In this document: positions 8,322-16,095 of the stretch, piece after piece
Numbering within the stretch: position 1 is the stretch's first letter
How the letters are laid out: the number at the start of each line of letters is the position of its first letter
Assembly (NCBI RefSeq): GCF_014202215.1
Contig: NZ_JACHGB010000002.1
Location: 186,001-250,000, forward strand
Source: Quisquiliibacterium transsilvanicum
Lineage (GTDB): Bacteria > Pseudomonadota > Gammaproteobacteria > Burkholderiales > Burkholderiaceae_E
Length of the DNA stretch: 64,000 nucleotides
Reading direction: 5' to 3'
Position numbers and translations under genes: made by a program
Notes under the pieces: model-generated
What the model was told of the DNA's origin: nothing
Databases searched by the model: none
Seen by the model: only the letters and a program-made list of their open reading frames with translations

Positions 8322-8723
8322 TCACCCCTTCGCCCGATTCACCACCGTGATCTGGTCGTTAAGCGTCCAGTAGTCGTAGAGCCAGCCCAGCCCGAAGAGC
8401 CCCAGCGTCACCAGGTACAGCAGGCCGGTGAGCCACTTGCCCATGTACATCCGGTGCACGCCGAACAGGCCCAGGAAGGTGAGCAGCACCCAGGCCACCG
8501 TGTAGTTGACCGGCCCCGCGTGGAAGCGGAAGTCGGCCTGCCGGTCCATCGACGGGATCAGGAACAGGTCGATCAGCCAGCCGATGCCCAGCAGGCCCAG
8601 CGTGAAGAACCAGATGGTGCCGGTGACCGGCTTGCCGTAGTAGAAGCGGTGCGCGCCGGTGAAGCCGAAGATCCACAGGGCGTAGCCGACGAGCTTGGAG
8701 TGGGTGTCGGAGGGGGCGGTCAT
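8322..8723 (-). CDS. TM2 domain-containing membrane protein
   Basis: A 133-residue protein with two copies of the TM2 pattern: a Gly-His-Arg turn between two helices (FGFTGAHRFYYGKPVTG... and FLGLFGVHRMYMGKWLTG...), each followed by LGLLGIGWLIDLF or LGLFGLGWLYDYW. It has about four membrane helices in total. TM2 proteins are common, small and of unknown function. Start ATG at 8723 follows a purine-rich GGAGAG. It stands alone between the orphan antitoxin and the Fic gene. Confidence 0.88.
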   Translation of the reverse strand: MTAPSDTHSKLVGYALWIFGFTGAHRFYYGKPVTGTIWFFTLGLLGIGWLIDLFLIPSMDRQADFRFHAGPVNYTVAWVLLTFLGLFGVHRMYMGKWLTGLLYLVTLGLFGLGWLYDYWTLNDQITVVNRAKG

Positions 8724-8855
8724 TGGTCTCTCCAGTCATCAGCCCTTGTTGCGAAGGGGCGGCGCGTACCTGGACGGCATCTTAAGCGAGCGTCTCCTCG
8801 TCCCAAGCCCGCGAGTTCAAGCCGGCGCCTTGCTCCTGCGGTGAAACCTGCCCAC

Positions 8856-8880
8856 AATCTCCGCATGATAAGCGGAGATT
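8856..8880 (+). promoter_or_regulatory. 9-bp inverted repeat enclosing the fic start codon
   Basis: AATCTCCGC-ATGATAA-GCGGAGATT: two perfect 9-base arms with the start codon of the Fic gene in the 7-base loop. It can act as an operator for the protein's own C-terminal winged helix, or as an mRNA hairpin that hides the start codon. Confidence 0.65.
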
Positions 8881-9995
8881 ATCGCTACATCTGGCAGGCG
8901 CCCGACTGGCCCCGCTGGCGCTACGACCTGGCCGCGCTCGCCAGTCCCCTGGCCGACGCGAGCCGCGCCCAGGGGATGCTGCTCGGCCGCCTGGCGGACG
9001 TGGGTCTGGTCCTGCGCGACCAGGCCAGCCTCGCCGCGCTGACCGAGGACGTGGTCGAGACCAGCGCGATCGAGGGCGAGTCGCTCGACGTGGCGTCGGT
9101 GCGCTCGTCGATCGCTCGCCGCCTGGGGGTGGACATCGGTGCGCTGGCGCCCGCGGATCGGCACGTCGAAGGTATCGTGGAGCTCGTGCTGGACGCCACC
9201 GAGCGCTGCCACGAGCCGATCACCGAGGAGCGGCTGCTCGGCTGGCATGCGGCCCTCTTCCCCACGGGGCACAGCGGCATCTCGCGCATCCGCGTGGCCG
9301 CCTGGCGCGACGATGCCACTGGTCCGATGCAGGTGGTGTCGGGGCCGGTGCATCGCCGCAAGGTGCACTTCGAGGCGCCGCCCGCCGATCAGGTGCCGGC
9401 CGAGATGGCGCGTTTCCTGGCGTGGGCGAACGGCGACACCGGCGAGCCGCCGCTGATCAAGGCCGGCCTCGCGCACCTGTGGTTCGTCACCCTGCATCCG
9501 CTCGATGACGGCAATGGCCGGATCGCCCGTGCGCTGGGCGACCTCTTCCTCGCGCGTGCGGACGGCAGCCCGCGGCGCTTCTACAGCCTGTCGGCGCAGA
9601 TCCAGCGCACGCGCAAGGCCTACTACGAGGTGCTGGAACGCACGCAGAAGGGCACGCTCGACGTCACCGAATGGCTGGCGTGGTTCCTGGCGAGCCTGCG
9701 CCAGGCGGTCGAGGCCGCACACGCCGGACTGGACCAGGTGCTGCGGAAGGCGCGCTTCTGGCGTCGCTGGGCAGGCACACCGATGAACGAGCGCCAGGTG
9801 CGCCTTCTGAGCCGCCTGCTCGACGGCTTCGAAGGCAAGCTCACCAGCAGCAAGTGGGCCGCGATCGCGAAGTGCTCGCCGGACACGGCACTGCGCGACA
9901 TCGGCGCGCTGGTCGCGCTGGGGGTGCTGCGCAGGACGCCGGGCGGGGGGCGCAGCACCGGGTACGAGCTGGCGGAGGATGGGTTCAGCTGCTGA
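8865..9995 (+). CDS. Fic family AMPylase-like protein
   Basis: A 376-residue protein. The N-terminal helix carries the autoinhibitory motif TSAIEG (T66 to E70-G71), which marks a class II Fic protein that blocks its own ATP site. The Fic core has the catalytic loop HPLDDGNGRIAR with H211. The C-terminal ~100 residues form a winged helix-turn-helix (TSSKWAAIAKCSPDTALRDI, then GVLRRTPGGGRSTGYEL). Fic enzymes transfer AMP to target-protein hydroxyls. ATG 8865 lies inside an inverted repeat that may allow self-regulation. No clear ribosome-binding site precedes it, fitting tight control. Confidence 0.93.
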   Translation: MISGDYRYIWQAPDWPRWRYDLAALASPLADASRAQGMLLGRLADVGLVLRDQASLAALTEDVVETSAIEGESLDVASVRSSIARRLGVDIGALAPADRHVEGIVELVLDATERCHEPITEERLLGWHAALFPTGHSGISRIRVAAWRDDATGPMQVVSGPVHRRKVHFEAPPADQVPAEMARFLAWANGDTGEPPLIKAGLAHLWFVTLHPLDDGNGRIARALGDLFLARADGSPRRFYSLSAQIQRTRKAYYEVLERTQKGTLDVTEWLAWFLASLRQAVEAAHAGLDQVLRKARFWRRWAGTPMNERQVRLLSRLLDGFEGKLTSSKWAAIAKCSPDTALRDIGALVALGVLRRTPGGGRSTGYELAEDGFSC

Positions 9996-10003
9996 TTCTG
10001 CCG

Positions 10004-10372
10004 TCACCCGTCCTTCCAAGTGGACGCGTTCAGGTGTCGGGCGAGTTCCATGGAGTCATGCAGCACCCGGCCGACCAGGACCTGGCCCGGCTCGGATCGG
10101 TACACCAGGAAGTGCCGCGGTCGCCGCACGATGCCGGTCGAGGCGGCGACCCGGTCGCGGCTCATTCGCAGATGCCAGGACCGCACACCCTGGCCCAGTT
10201 CCGGGCGCTGGACGCTGCCGACACGGTCCGGCCGGGATGCGATGTCGCGCAAGGCTATGACGATCAGCGCCTGGTAACGCTTGCGCGCATCGGTGCCGTG
10301 ATGCGCTTCGGTCCAGGCGAGCAGGCCGAGCAGATCGTCCTGCGCCGCCGCAGACAGCCGATAGCCGGACAT
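10004..10372 (-). CDS. parE: ParE/RelE-superfamily toxin
   Basis: A 122-residue protein with the ParE layout: MSGYRLSAAAQDDLLGLLAWTE, an internal GVRSWHLRMSRDRV strand, and RRPRHFLVYRSEPGQVLVGRVLHDSMEL at the end. ParE toxins inhibit gyrase; RelE relatives cut mRNA. Its start overlaps the antitoxin stop by one base (TGATG). It is convergent with the Fic gene, with only eight bases between stop codons. Confidence 0.88.
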   Translation of the reverse strand: MSGYRLSAAAQDDLLGLLAWTEAHHGTDARKRYQALIVIALRDIASRPDRVGSVQRPELGQGVRSWHLRMSRDRVAASTGIVRRPRHFLVYRSEPGQVLVGRVLHDSMELARHLNASTWKDG

Positions 10373-10662
10373 CAGCCCGTGGCGCCGGCGCGCTCCGCGG
10401 CCTGCTGGCCCAGCCGTTCGATGAACGCCTCGAGCTCAGTGTCCTCGACGTCGGTGTAACGGCCGGCCGCGATATCGGCCCAGCCAGCCGCGCTCGCCTC
10501 CTGCAGCGCCTTCAGCTTGGCGGCCTCGAGCCGTTCGCGCTGCTCTACCAGCCGCAGGCCCTCACGCAGCACCTCGCTCGCGTTCTGGTATCGACCGGAG
10601 CTCACCAGGGTGTCGACGAGTTCGTGCTGGTGCTCACTGAGTACGACGTTGCGGGTTGGCAT
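10372..10662 (-). CDS. parD: ParD-type ribbon-helix-helix antitoxin
   Basis: A 96-residue antitoxin. MPTRNVVLSEHQHELVDTLV followed by SGRYQNASEVLREGLRLVEQ is the classical ParD dimerisation/DNA-binding module; the acidic tail binds ParE. ATG 10662 chosen over an upstream start because it begins the RHH strand. It is divergent from a second ParD-like gene; a 13-bp palindrome lies in the shared upstream region. Confidence 0.9.
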   Translation of the reverse strand: MPTRNVVLSEHQHELVDTLVSSGRYQNASEVLREGLRLVEQRERLEAAKLKALQEASAAGWADIAAGRYTDVEDTELEAFIERLGQQAAERAGATG

Positions 10663-10711
10663 GGTCTGCGACTCCGTCGATGCGTAGGGTTGAATTGGCG
10701 CCCAGCCGAAT

Positions 10712-10724
10712 GGCATATTATGCC
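10712..10724. promoter_or_regulatory. Palindrome GGCATA-T-TATGCC between divergent parD genes
   Basis: A perfect 6-bp-arm palindrome lies 50 bases before the minus-strand parD and 88 bases before the plus-strand parD-like gene. On the minus strand it contains CATAAT, a possible -10. It is probably the ParD-ParE operator. Confidence 0.5.
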
Positions 10725-10811
10725 AGTCCCGAGCCAGATCGGGCTAGAAACTGGCATGGCCAAGAGCCAGTCATTCCCTCGTATGGTGATTGCAGTGCGG
10801 AGTCGTCGACC

Positions 10812-11099
10812 ATGAGGATGAACGTCAAGCTATCCCCCGAAATGGAGCGATTCATCCAGGGCAAGGTCGCGAGCGGCATGTACGGCAGCGCGACCGAGGT
10901 GATCGGGGACGCCATCCGGCGCATGCAGGCGGAGGACGAGCGCCTGCAGGCCTGGCATGTGGCCGTCCGAGTGGGCGAAGAGGAACTCGACCGGGGCGAG
11001 GGCCTTCCGTACACACCCGCAGCGCTCGACGAGATCACCGAGGAGGCAATCCGCGGCATGCACGGCAACGCGCCGGCCTGTCGCGATGTGCTCCCGTGA
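10812..11099 (+). CDS. ParD-like antitoxin, apparently without a toxin
   Basis: A 95-residue RHH protein (MRMNVKLSPEMERFIQGKVA, then SGMYGSATEVIGDAIRRMQA) of the ParD/CopG antitoxin class with an acidic tail (DEITEEAIRGMHG). A toxin would be expected to overlap its stop, but the only downstream reading (GTG at 11096) ends after 27 codons and is not ParE-like. It is therefore an orphan, or its toxin was deleted at the boundary with the MazEF module that is convergent from the right. Confidence 0.82.
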   Translation: MRMNVKLSPEMERFIQGKVASGMYGSATEVIGDAIRRMQAEDERLQAWHVAVRVGEEELDRGEGLPYTPAALDEITEEAIRGMHGNAPACRDVLP

Positions 11100-11175
11100 G
11101 AGACCGTTACGCGCCGTCCTTTCGCTTCCGCGAACTGGTCAGGATGGCACCACGGCCTGAGCAGGTGCGCGCAAT

Positions 11176-11529
11176 CTAGGGCGCCGGCTCCAGTCCGAGG
11201 AACAGTCTCAGGCCCTGGTCGATACTGACGATCTCAGCGGCCTGGACACGCCCGTAGACCCGACGAATGCGCCGCTTGTCGATCGATCTCAGGTGATCGA
11301 TGAGTGCGCACGACGGCTTCGTCAATCCGCTGCGCCCAGGGGACAGCGAGGGATATAGCGCGCCCCGGCCCGGTGTGCCGGTGACCGGCACCACGGCGAT
11401 CAGCGGGAAACGCTGGCCGGCGTTCACCACCGGATCGCTCACCACGATGCAGGGGCGGATGCCCCGCTGCTCGTGACCGACGGTCGGATCGAGTTCCACT
11501 TGGACGACGGTGCCTCGTTCGAACCTCAC
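11176..11529 (-). CDS. mazF: MazF/PemK-type endoribonuclease toxin
   Basis: A 117-residue MazF fold: FERGTVVQVELDPTVGHEQRG (the loop with the RG-P-C signature, IRPCIVVSDP), FPLIAVVPVTGTPG, and ALIDHLRSIDKRRIRRVYGRV, the conserved D-x-x-R-x-ID segment. MazF cuts single-stranded RNA at short motifs. I use the GTG at 11529, which overlaps the antitoxin stop as GTGA; an upstream ATG (11547) would add six residues. Confidence 0.9.
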   Translation of the reverse strand: MRFERGTVVQVELDPTVGHEQRGIRPCIVVSDPVVNAGQRFPLIAVVPVTGTPGRGALYPSLSPGRSGLTKPSCALIDHLRSIDKRRIRRVYGRVQAAEIVSIDQGLRLFLGLEPAP

Positions 11530-11831
11530 GCCGACCCCTCGACCCATCCCTTACCCTCGATCCACCGCACCGGCTTGCCTTCGTCGGGATCGAGGAGAAG
11601 CCCCTCCTCCTCCGGAAGGCCTGCAGCCCATTCCCCGAGGCCGGCATCGGCAAGTCCTGCCACATCGGGGTGCGGATGTTGCACGGAGAGAAGGAGCTGC
11701 TCGCGTCGGCGGCGCAGCAGTTCGTGCTCCACGGCCTGCGCGATGAACCGGCTTCGGTTGCGTTCGAGCTTGTCGATGTCGCGGACCAGGTCCTTCGGCA
11801 ACGTGATGGTGACGCGCTCGGTGGTCGCCAT
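11526..11831 (-). CDS. mazE: MazE/PemI-like ribbon-helix-helix antitoxin
   Basis: A 101-residue protein beginning MATTERVTITLPKDLVRDID, an RHH N-terminus, followed by a long helix (RFIAQAVEHELLRRRREQL) and an acidic tail (LPEEEGLLLDPDEGKPVRW) that would occupy the MazF active site. It overlaps mazF by four bases. A perfect 12-bp palindrome lies 22 bases upstream. Confidence 0.87.
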   Translation of the reverse strand: MATTERVTITLPKDLVRDIDKLERNRSRFIAQAVEHELLRRRREQLLLSVQHPHPDVAGLADAGLGEWAAGLPEEEGLLLDPDEGKPVRWIEGKGWVEGSA

Positions 11832-11853
11832 GAGCTGATCAGTATGAGGAATC

Positions 11854-11865
11854 GTATGATCATAC
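11854..11865 (-). promoter_or_regulatory. Palindromic operator upstream of mazE
   Basis: GTATGATCATAC is a perfect 12-base palindrome, and a partial copy (GTATGAGGAATC) lies next to it. The position just upstream of mazE suggests autoregulation by the MazE RHH domain. Confidence 0.5.
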
Positions 11866-12007
11866 CTCCGCGGGTGGGCGTGCCTGGAACTTTCTCAGTT
11901 TGCCGACGTGTTCGGAAGTCGGTGATGCGGCCTCGGTCGGATGGCGTTGGTGGAGTCTGCCAGGGGCGCCGCTTGGCGTTCGCCCTTCCGGCCGCACTCT
12001 CCCTGCG

Positions 12008-13411
12008 TCAGGTTGCGTCGCGCGTCCCCTGCACCCGCCCCCAGAACGACACCTTGCGTCCATGACGCGACCGAATCCCGGCCTCGAATTCCGCATGCGC
12101 GGGCAGCGGCGAGAGGTCCGCGCCGGCCGAGGCGATCTCGCCAAGGCGTGACCAGTACCGGGCTGCGTGCCCATAGGCGCGGGTCTGCGCACGGTCCAGG
12201 ATGTCCACCAGCAGCGCGCGCAGCACGACCGTCTCGCCGCGCAGGCATCCCTGGGCACGCAGCGCCTCCACCAGCGGGGTGAGGCCCGCGTAGCTCGCGC
12301 CCTCGAAGCGCTCATGAGCCGCGATCAGCCTTGCCTCCGCTGAGTCGGCATCGCCCAGCTCCAGCAGCAGCGCCGCCGCCACCGCCGGGTCCGCGTGATC
12401 CAGCGCCCTTTGACGCGCATCCGCGCGCGCGGCCGCCCGCTCGGACTCCGGCAGCCGCTCGAGCCACTGGCGGAAGTGGAAAGCCGCCAGGGTCCGCTCG
12501 AAGAGCTGCCGGCAGATCCGGGCGCTTTCGTCTCGCCGGCCGAGGCGGTCGAGCGCCTCGACCATCAGGCTCAGCCGCCGGTCCTCCTGATGCCCCCAGG
12601 CTCCCTGCAGCCAGGGCAGCGCGTCAGCCGGCCGATCCGCCTCAAGGTAGGCCTGTGCGAAGGATTCCCGCTGCAGCGGGTTCGGCTCGGGGCTGTAGCG
12701 CAGCACGGCCCGCACCCGGACATCCGGATCCCGCAGGGCTTCGGACAGCAGGGTCAGCGCGGCCGAGACCCCGTATACCTCGATGGGGAGACTGGCGCCC
12801 GGAGCCGCCGAGGCGAGCACCTTGGACATCTGTGCGTCGTAGTGCGCCACCAGCGAACGCAGCGCAGGCTCGTCGAACAGCAGGTCGGCGGACCCGAGGA
12901 GTTCATCCCGGGCGCCGTACTGGTCGGCCTCCCGAAGCCGGATCAGCCGGCGCGCCCAGCCGCCGGGCGGCGGGTCGCAATGGGCGGCGGCCGTCAGCCA
13001 GTAACGGCAGGCAGCCCGCACCGCCTGGCCGATCGCGCCGTCGGAATCGTCGGAATGATCGAACCAGGAGGTGTCGGCTTCGATGAAGGCTTCGAAGAGC
13101 GCGAGCGCCGCACGCGGGTCGCGCGGCAGGAGCTCGCGGGCGACCTCGTCGAGCCAGCCCTCGAACATGTGACCGCGCTCGCGCGACTCGCGGTAGCCGT
13201 GAAAGCGCCGCGAGCGCCGCCAGCTGGTCAGCGTCCTGCGGAACTCCGCCGCGAGCGCGTCGGGCTGCTCGGACAGCTGCAGCCGGGCCAGCCGTTCTCG
13301 CACCGGCTCATGGCTCTCGGCGAGCTCCAGAAGAAGGCCCACGAGCGCGTCCGCATCCTGCCGGCGCAGGAAGGTCGCGAGGTCTTCAGTGGCGGGGGTG
13401 GGATCGGGCAT
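12008..13411 (-). CDS. DUF6880-like helical-repeat protein
   Basis: A 467-residue soluble protein built of paired helices (TPR/HEAT-like): LATFLRRQDADALVGLLLEL, DPRAALALFEAFIEADTSWF, ALPWLQGAWGHQEDRRLSLM and similar units through the whole length. This resembles the DUF6880 family of SWIM-zinc-finger-associated proteins, function unknown. There are no membrane segments or catalytic motifs. It sits between the MazEF module and a monooxygenase gene; no partner SWIM protein is seen nearby. The family call is from memory of sequence style and is moderate. Confidence 0.65.
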   Translation of the reverse strand: MPDPTPATEDLATFLRRQDADALVGLLLELAESHEPVRERLARLQLSEQPDALAAEFRRTLTSWRRSRRFHGYRESRERGHMFEGWLDEVARELLPRDPRAALALFEAFIEADTSWFDHSDDSDGAIGQAVRAACRYWLTAAAHCDPPPGGWARRLIRLREADQYGARDELLGSADLLFDEPALRSLVAHYDAQMSKVLASAAPGASLPIEVYGVSAALTLLSEALRDPDVRVRAVLRYSPEPNPLQRESFAQAYLEADRPADALPWLQGAWGHQEDRRLSLMVEALDRLGRRDESARICRQLFERTLAAFHFRQWLERLPESERAAARADARQRALDHADPAVAAALLLELGDADSAEARLIAAHERFEGASYAGLTPLVEALRAQGCLRGETVVLRALLVDILDRAQTRAYGHAARYWSRLGEIASAGADLSPLPAHAEFEAGIRSRHGRKVSFWGRVQGTRDAT

Positions 13412-13459
13412 CGGTCGAGTCCATGCGCATCACCTCGCCCCCGCAGCCCCCGCAGGCGC

Positions 13460-13750
13460 TTAAGCCAGCTCGTTGAGCCTCAAGATCTCCGGCGGACCAT
13501 CCATGAACGCGCCCATCTCCTTGCCCAGCGAGCGGAAGTGGTCGGAGCCCCGGTGCGCCTTCACTGCGTCCTCGTCCTTGTAGCGCTCCATGAACACGTA
13601 GGTGACCGGGTCGTCGGTCTTGTTCAGCGTGTAGAGCAGGCAGCCCGGCTCGTTGGCCTGCACCGCCTTGGCCAGCTTGCTGGCCACCGCCTCGAAGGCG
13701 GCCTGCTGGCCGTCCTTCACCTTGATCTTCGCCACCACGCCCAGCGTCAT
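13460..13750 (-). CDS. Antibiotic biosynthesis monooxygenase (ABM) domain protein
   Basis: A 96-residue single-domain protein: LGVVAKIKVKDGQQAAFEAV, EPGCLLYTLNKTDDPVTYVF, MERYKDEDAVKAHRGSDHFR, the standard ABM ferredoxin-like dimer. Members oxidise quinones or small aromatics or serve as heme-related enzymes; the substrate here is unknown. GAGGAG lies seven bases before the ATG. It is 48 bases downstream of nothing else on its strand, so likely monocistronic. Confidence 0.88.
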   Translation of the reverse strand: MTLGVVAKIKVKDGQQAAFEAVASKLAKAVQANEPGCLLYTLNKTDDPVTYVFMERYKDEDAVKAHRGSDHFRSLGKEMGAFMDGPPEILRLNELA

Positions 13751-14222
13751 CGCCGATCTCCTCGTCGTTGGTTGAAAGCCGAGCCGGCCCGGGTGGCCGG
13801 CGCGCATCGATGCTAGCACCGGGGATGAAGGGGCCGCGGCGGTCGGGGGGCGGGGCGTTCCGATGCGTGCGTTGCGTGCATGGCCCGCGACGGGCAAGCG
13901 CTGCGGCAGGCAAACGCCGGAACCGATGGAAATCGCCTCGGTACGCAAGTCACCGTCGGTTCGCTCCGGCACGGATCGATCGAGCTCATCCAGTGAGCCT
14001 AGCCGGCAGCACAATACTGCAACCGTGCCCCGCGGCCTCGAAGCGAGGGCACACACAGCCAACGCGGCCAGCCACCACCACCCCGAGGCCCCCTTGACCC
14101 ACTTCCACCCCAGGCCGGACGAACACGGCAAGCCGCTCCGGCTCAGCTCGCCGAGCACACCGACGCCGCTGCACAGATGGTCTTCGTCGCACGAACATGC
14201 AACGGTCGTCCCCGGCGGGCCG
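13751..14222. other. Intergenic region, no supported gene
   Basis: About 470 bases between the ABM and Nudix genes. Open frames exist on both strands but show proline/arginine/serine-rich composition typical of shadow reading in GC-rich DNA. No RNA gene or clear promoter was seen. Confidence 0.5.
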
Positions 14223-14759
14223 ATGCCGCCCGTCCTCAACGGCCTGGCCGTCGAGCGCTGGACCGAAGCGCCCCGCACGCATCAAGGCTGGGATACGCTC
14301 GCCGCGGCGTCCCCGGTGTGCGAACCGTCCTTCGACCGTCCGCCAGGGTTCAAGGCCGCCGCTGGCGCGGTGGTCATGGAGCCGGACGGCCGCTTCTGGC
14401 TGGTCTCGCCGTCCAACGGCTTCGCGGGCTACGTGAACACCTTCCCGAAGGGCACGGTGGACAAGGGCGCCAGCCTCCAGGCCACGGCGCTGAAGGAGGT
14501 CTTCGAGGAATCCGGCCTGCAGGTGCGGCTCACCGCCCACCTGGCCGACCTGCGCCGCTCGCAGAGCTACACGCGCTACTACCTGGCGCGCCGCGTAGGC
14601 GGCCACCCCGCCGACATGGGCTGGGAGAGCCAGGCGGTGCACCTGGTTCCCCGCGAACGCCTCGCCGACTTCCTGACGAACAGCAACGACGCGAAGCTTC
14701 TCGAGGCGATCCTCGCCCTCGGCGCCGCAAGCGCCTGCGCGGGACGCCTCGGGCCCTGA
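14223..14759 (+). CDS. NUDIX hydrolase
   Basis: A 178-residue protein with the Nudix core: AAAGAVVMEPDGRFWLVSPS, then a slightly degenerate Nudix box GTVDKGASLQATALKEVFEE-SGL (KE for RE, Ala for the first Glu), then RYYLARRVGGHPADMGWE. Nudix enzymes hydrolyse nucleoside diphosphate derivatives. Residues 1-50 are an N-terminal extension; I chose ATG 14223, but the start is uncertain because the frame is open upstream. Confidence 0.8.
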   Translation: MPPVLNGLAVERWTEAPRTHQGWDTLAAASPVCEPSFDRPPGFKAAAGAVVMEPDGRFWLVSPSNGFAGYVNTFPKGTVDKGASLQATALKEVFEESGLQVRLTAHLADLRRSQSYTRYYLARRVGGHPADMGWESQAVHLVPRERLADFLTNSNDAKLLEAILALGAASACAGRLGP

Positions 14760-14883
14760 TCCGGCCGATCGCCCGCGCGCGAACAGCCGAGGCCGAGCCA
14801 ACGGCCATTTCCTGCATCGCCAATTCGCGCCCCACGGCGGCCCACGGTAGGCTTCGACGCGCCAATCCAGCCACGGAGCCCAG

Positions 14884-16056
14884 ATGACCAGGGTGATCTG
14901 CCTCACCGGAGGCATTGCCTCCGGCAAGTCCACCGCCGCCCGCTTCCTGATGGAGCAGGGCGCCCACGTGATCGACGCCGACCTGCTCGGCCACCGCAGC
15001 TACGAGCCCGGCTCGCCGGCGCACGCGAAGGTGGCCGAGGCCTTCGGCAACGAGGTCGTCGCCGCCGACGGCCGCATCGACCGCAAGGTGCTCGGCGCCA
15101 AGGTCTTCGGCAAGCCCGATGAACTGAAGAAGCTCACCGACATCGTCTGGCCCGCGATCCGCACGCTGGCGGCCGAGGAGATCGCCCGCGTGCGCGCGCA
15201 GCGCTCGGCGCCGCTGATCGTGCTCGAGGCGGCGATCCTCTTCGAGGCCGGCTGGCAGGACCTGGGCGACGAGGTGTGGGTGTGCATCGTCGATCGCGAA
15301 GTGGCGATCGCGCGGGCGATGGCGCGCGACGCGGCCGAGCGCGCCGGCATCGAGCGCCGGCTCGACGCGCAGCTCTCGAACGCCGAGCGCATCGCGCGCG
15401 CCGACGTGGTGGTCGACAACAACGGCACGCCCGAGCAGATGCTCGCCCGGCTGCGCCGGCACTGGGAGCGGGTGCGCTCCACGCCCGAGCTGCGCATGCC
15501 TCACGTGGGCCCCGAGGTGGAGCTCGATGGCCTCGCGCTGCTGCACCCCACCGCGCAGCTGCACGGCCGGGTGCGGGTGGGGCCCGGCGCGTCGATCTGG
15601 CCCTACGTGGTGATGCGCAGCGAGATGCACCACATCAGCATCGGCGCGCGCACCAACCTGCAGGACTTCGTGATGGTGCACGTCGGCAACGACACGCCGA
15701 CCATCGTCGGCGAGGACTGCTCGATCACGCACCGCGTGACCCTGCACGGCTGCGAGATCGGCGACCGCTGCCTGATCGGCATCAACGCCACGATCATGGA
15801 CGGCGCGAAGATCGGCTCGAACTCCATCGTCGCCGGCCACGCCATCGTGATGCAGAACCAGACCTTCCCCGAGAACTCGGTGATCGCCGGCGTGCCCGCG
15901 AAGCTGATCGCCACTCGCGACAGCGGCACGGCGAACCTGCTCAACGCAAGGTTCTACGAGGCCATCGCCCGCGGGCTCGCCCGCGGCGAGGAGCGCCTCT
16001 CCGAGGACGAGGCCCGCAGGATCGCGCAGAGCGTGCAGGGCGCACAGCCGCAGTGA
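14884..16056 (+). CDS. coaE: Dephospho-CoA kinase fused to a gamma-carbonic-anhydrase-like domain
   Basis: A 390-residue fusion. Residues 1-200 are CoaE, the last step of CoA synthesis: P-loop GGIASGKST (9-17), IDADLLGHRSYEPGS, and the lid-region APLIVLEAAILFEAGW and IERRLDAQLSNAERIARAD. Residues 210-380 are a left-handed beta-helix of hexapeptides with HPTAQLHGRVRVGPGASIWP and three His in gamma-CA spacing (MVHVGND, SITHRVTLHGC). The zinc-binding pattern looks intact. The frame is continuous with no stop or start needed at the junction. It lies 39 bases before an acyl-CoA carboxylase gene, linking CoA and bicarbonate use. Confidence 0.9.
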   Translation: MTRVICLTGGIASGKSTAARFLMEQGAHVIDADLLGHRSYEPGSPAHAKVAEAFGNEVVAADGRIDRKVLGAKVFGKPDELKKLTDIVWPAIRTLAAEEIARVRAQRSAPLIVLEAAILFEAGWQDLGDEVWVCIVDREVAIARAMARDAAERAGIERRLDAQLSNAERIARADVVVDNNGTPEQMLARLRRHWERVRSTPELRMPHVGPEVELDGLALLHPTAQLHGRVRVGPGASIWPYVVMRSEMHHISIGARTNLQDFVMVHVGNDTPTIVGEDCSITHRVTLHGCEIGDRCLIGINATIMDGAKIGSNSIVAGHAIVMQNQTFPENSVIAGVPAKLIATRDSGTANLLNARFYEAIARGLARGEERLSEDEARRIAQSVQGAQPQ

Positions 16057-16095
16057 TCGCTGCACCCGCATAACAACTACGAGGAGACCCACCCC

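Noticed and set aside
11096-11179. 27-codon GTG frame after the orphan parD considered as a toxin
   Set aside because: Too short and without ParE features; at most a remnant.
13986-14933. Minus-strand frame opposite the Nudix gene
   Set aside because: The Nudix box and conserved core are on the plus strand; the opposite frame is Arg/Gly/Ala shadow.
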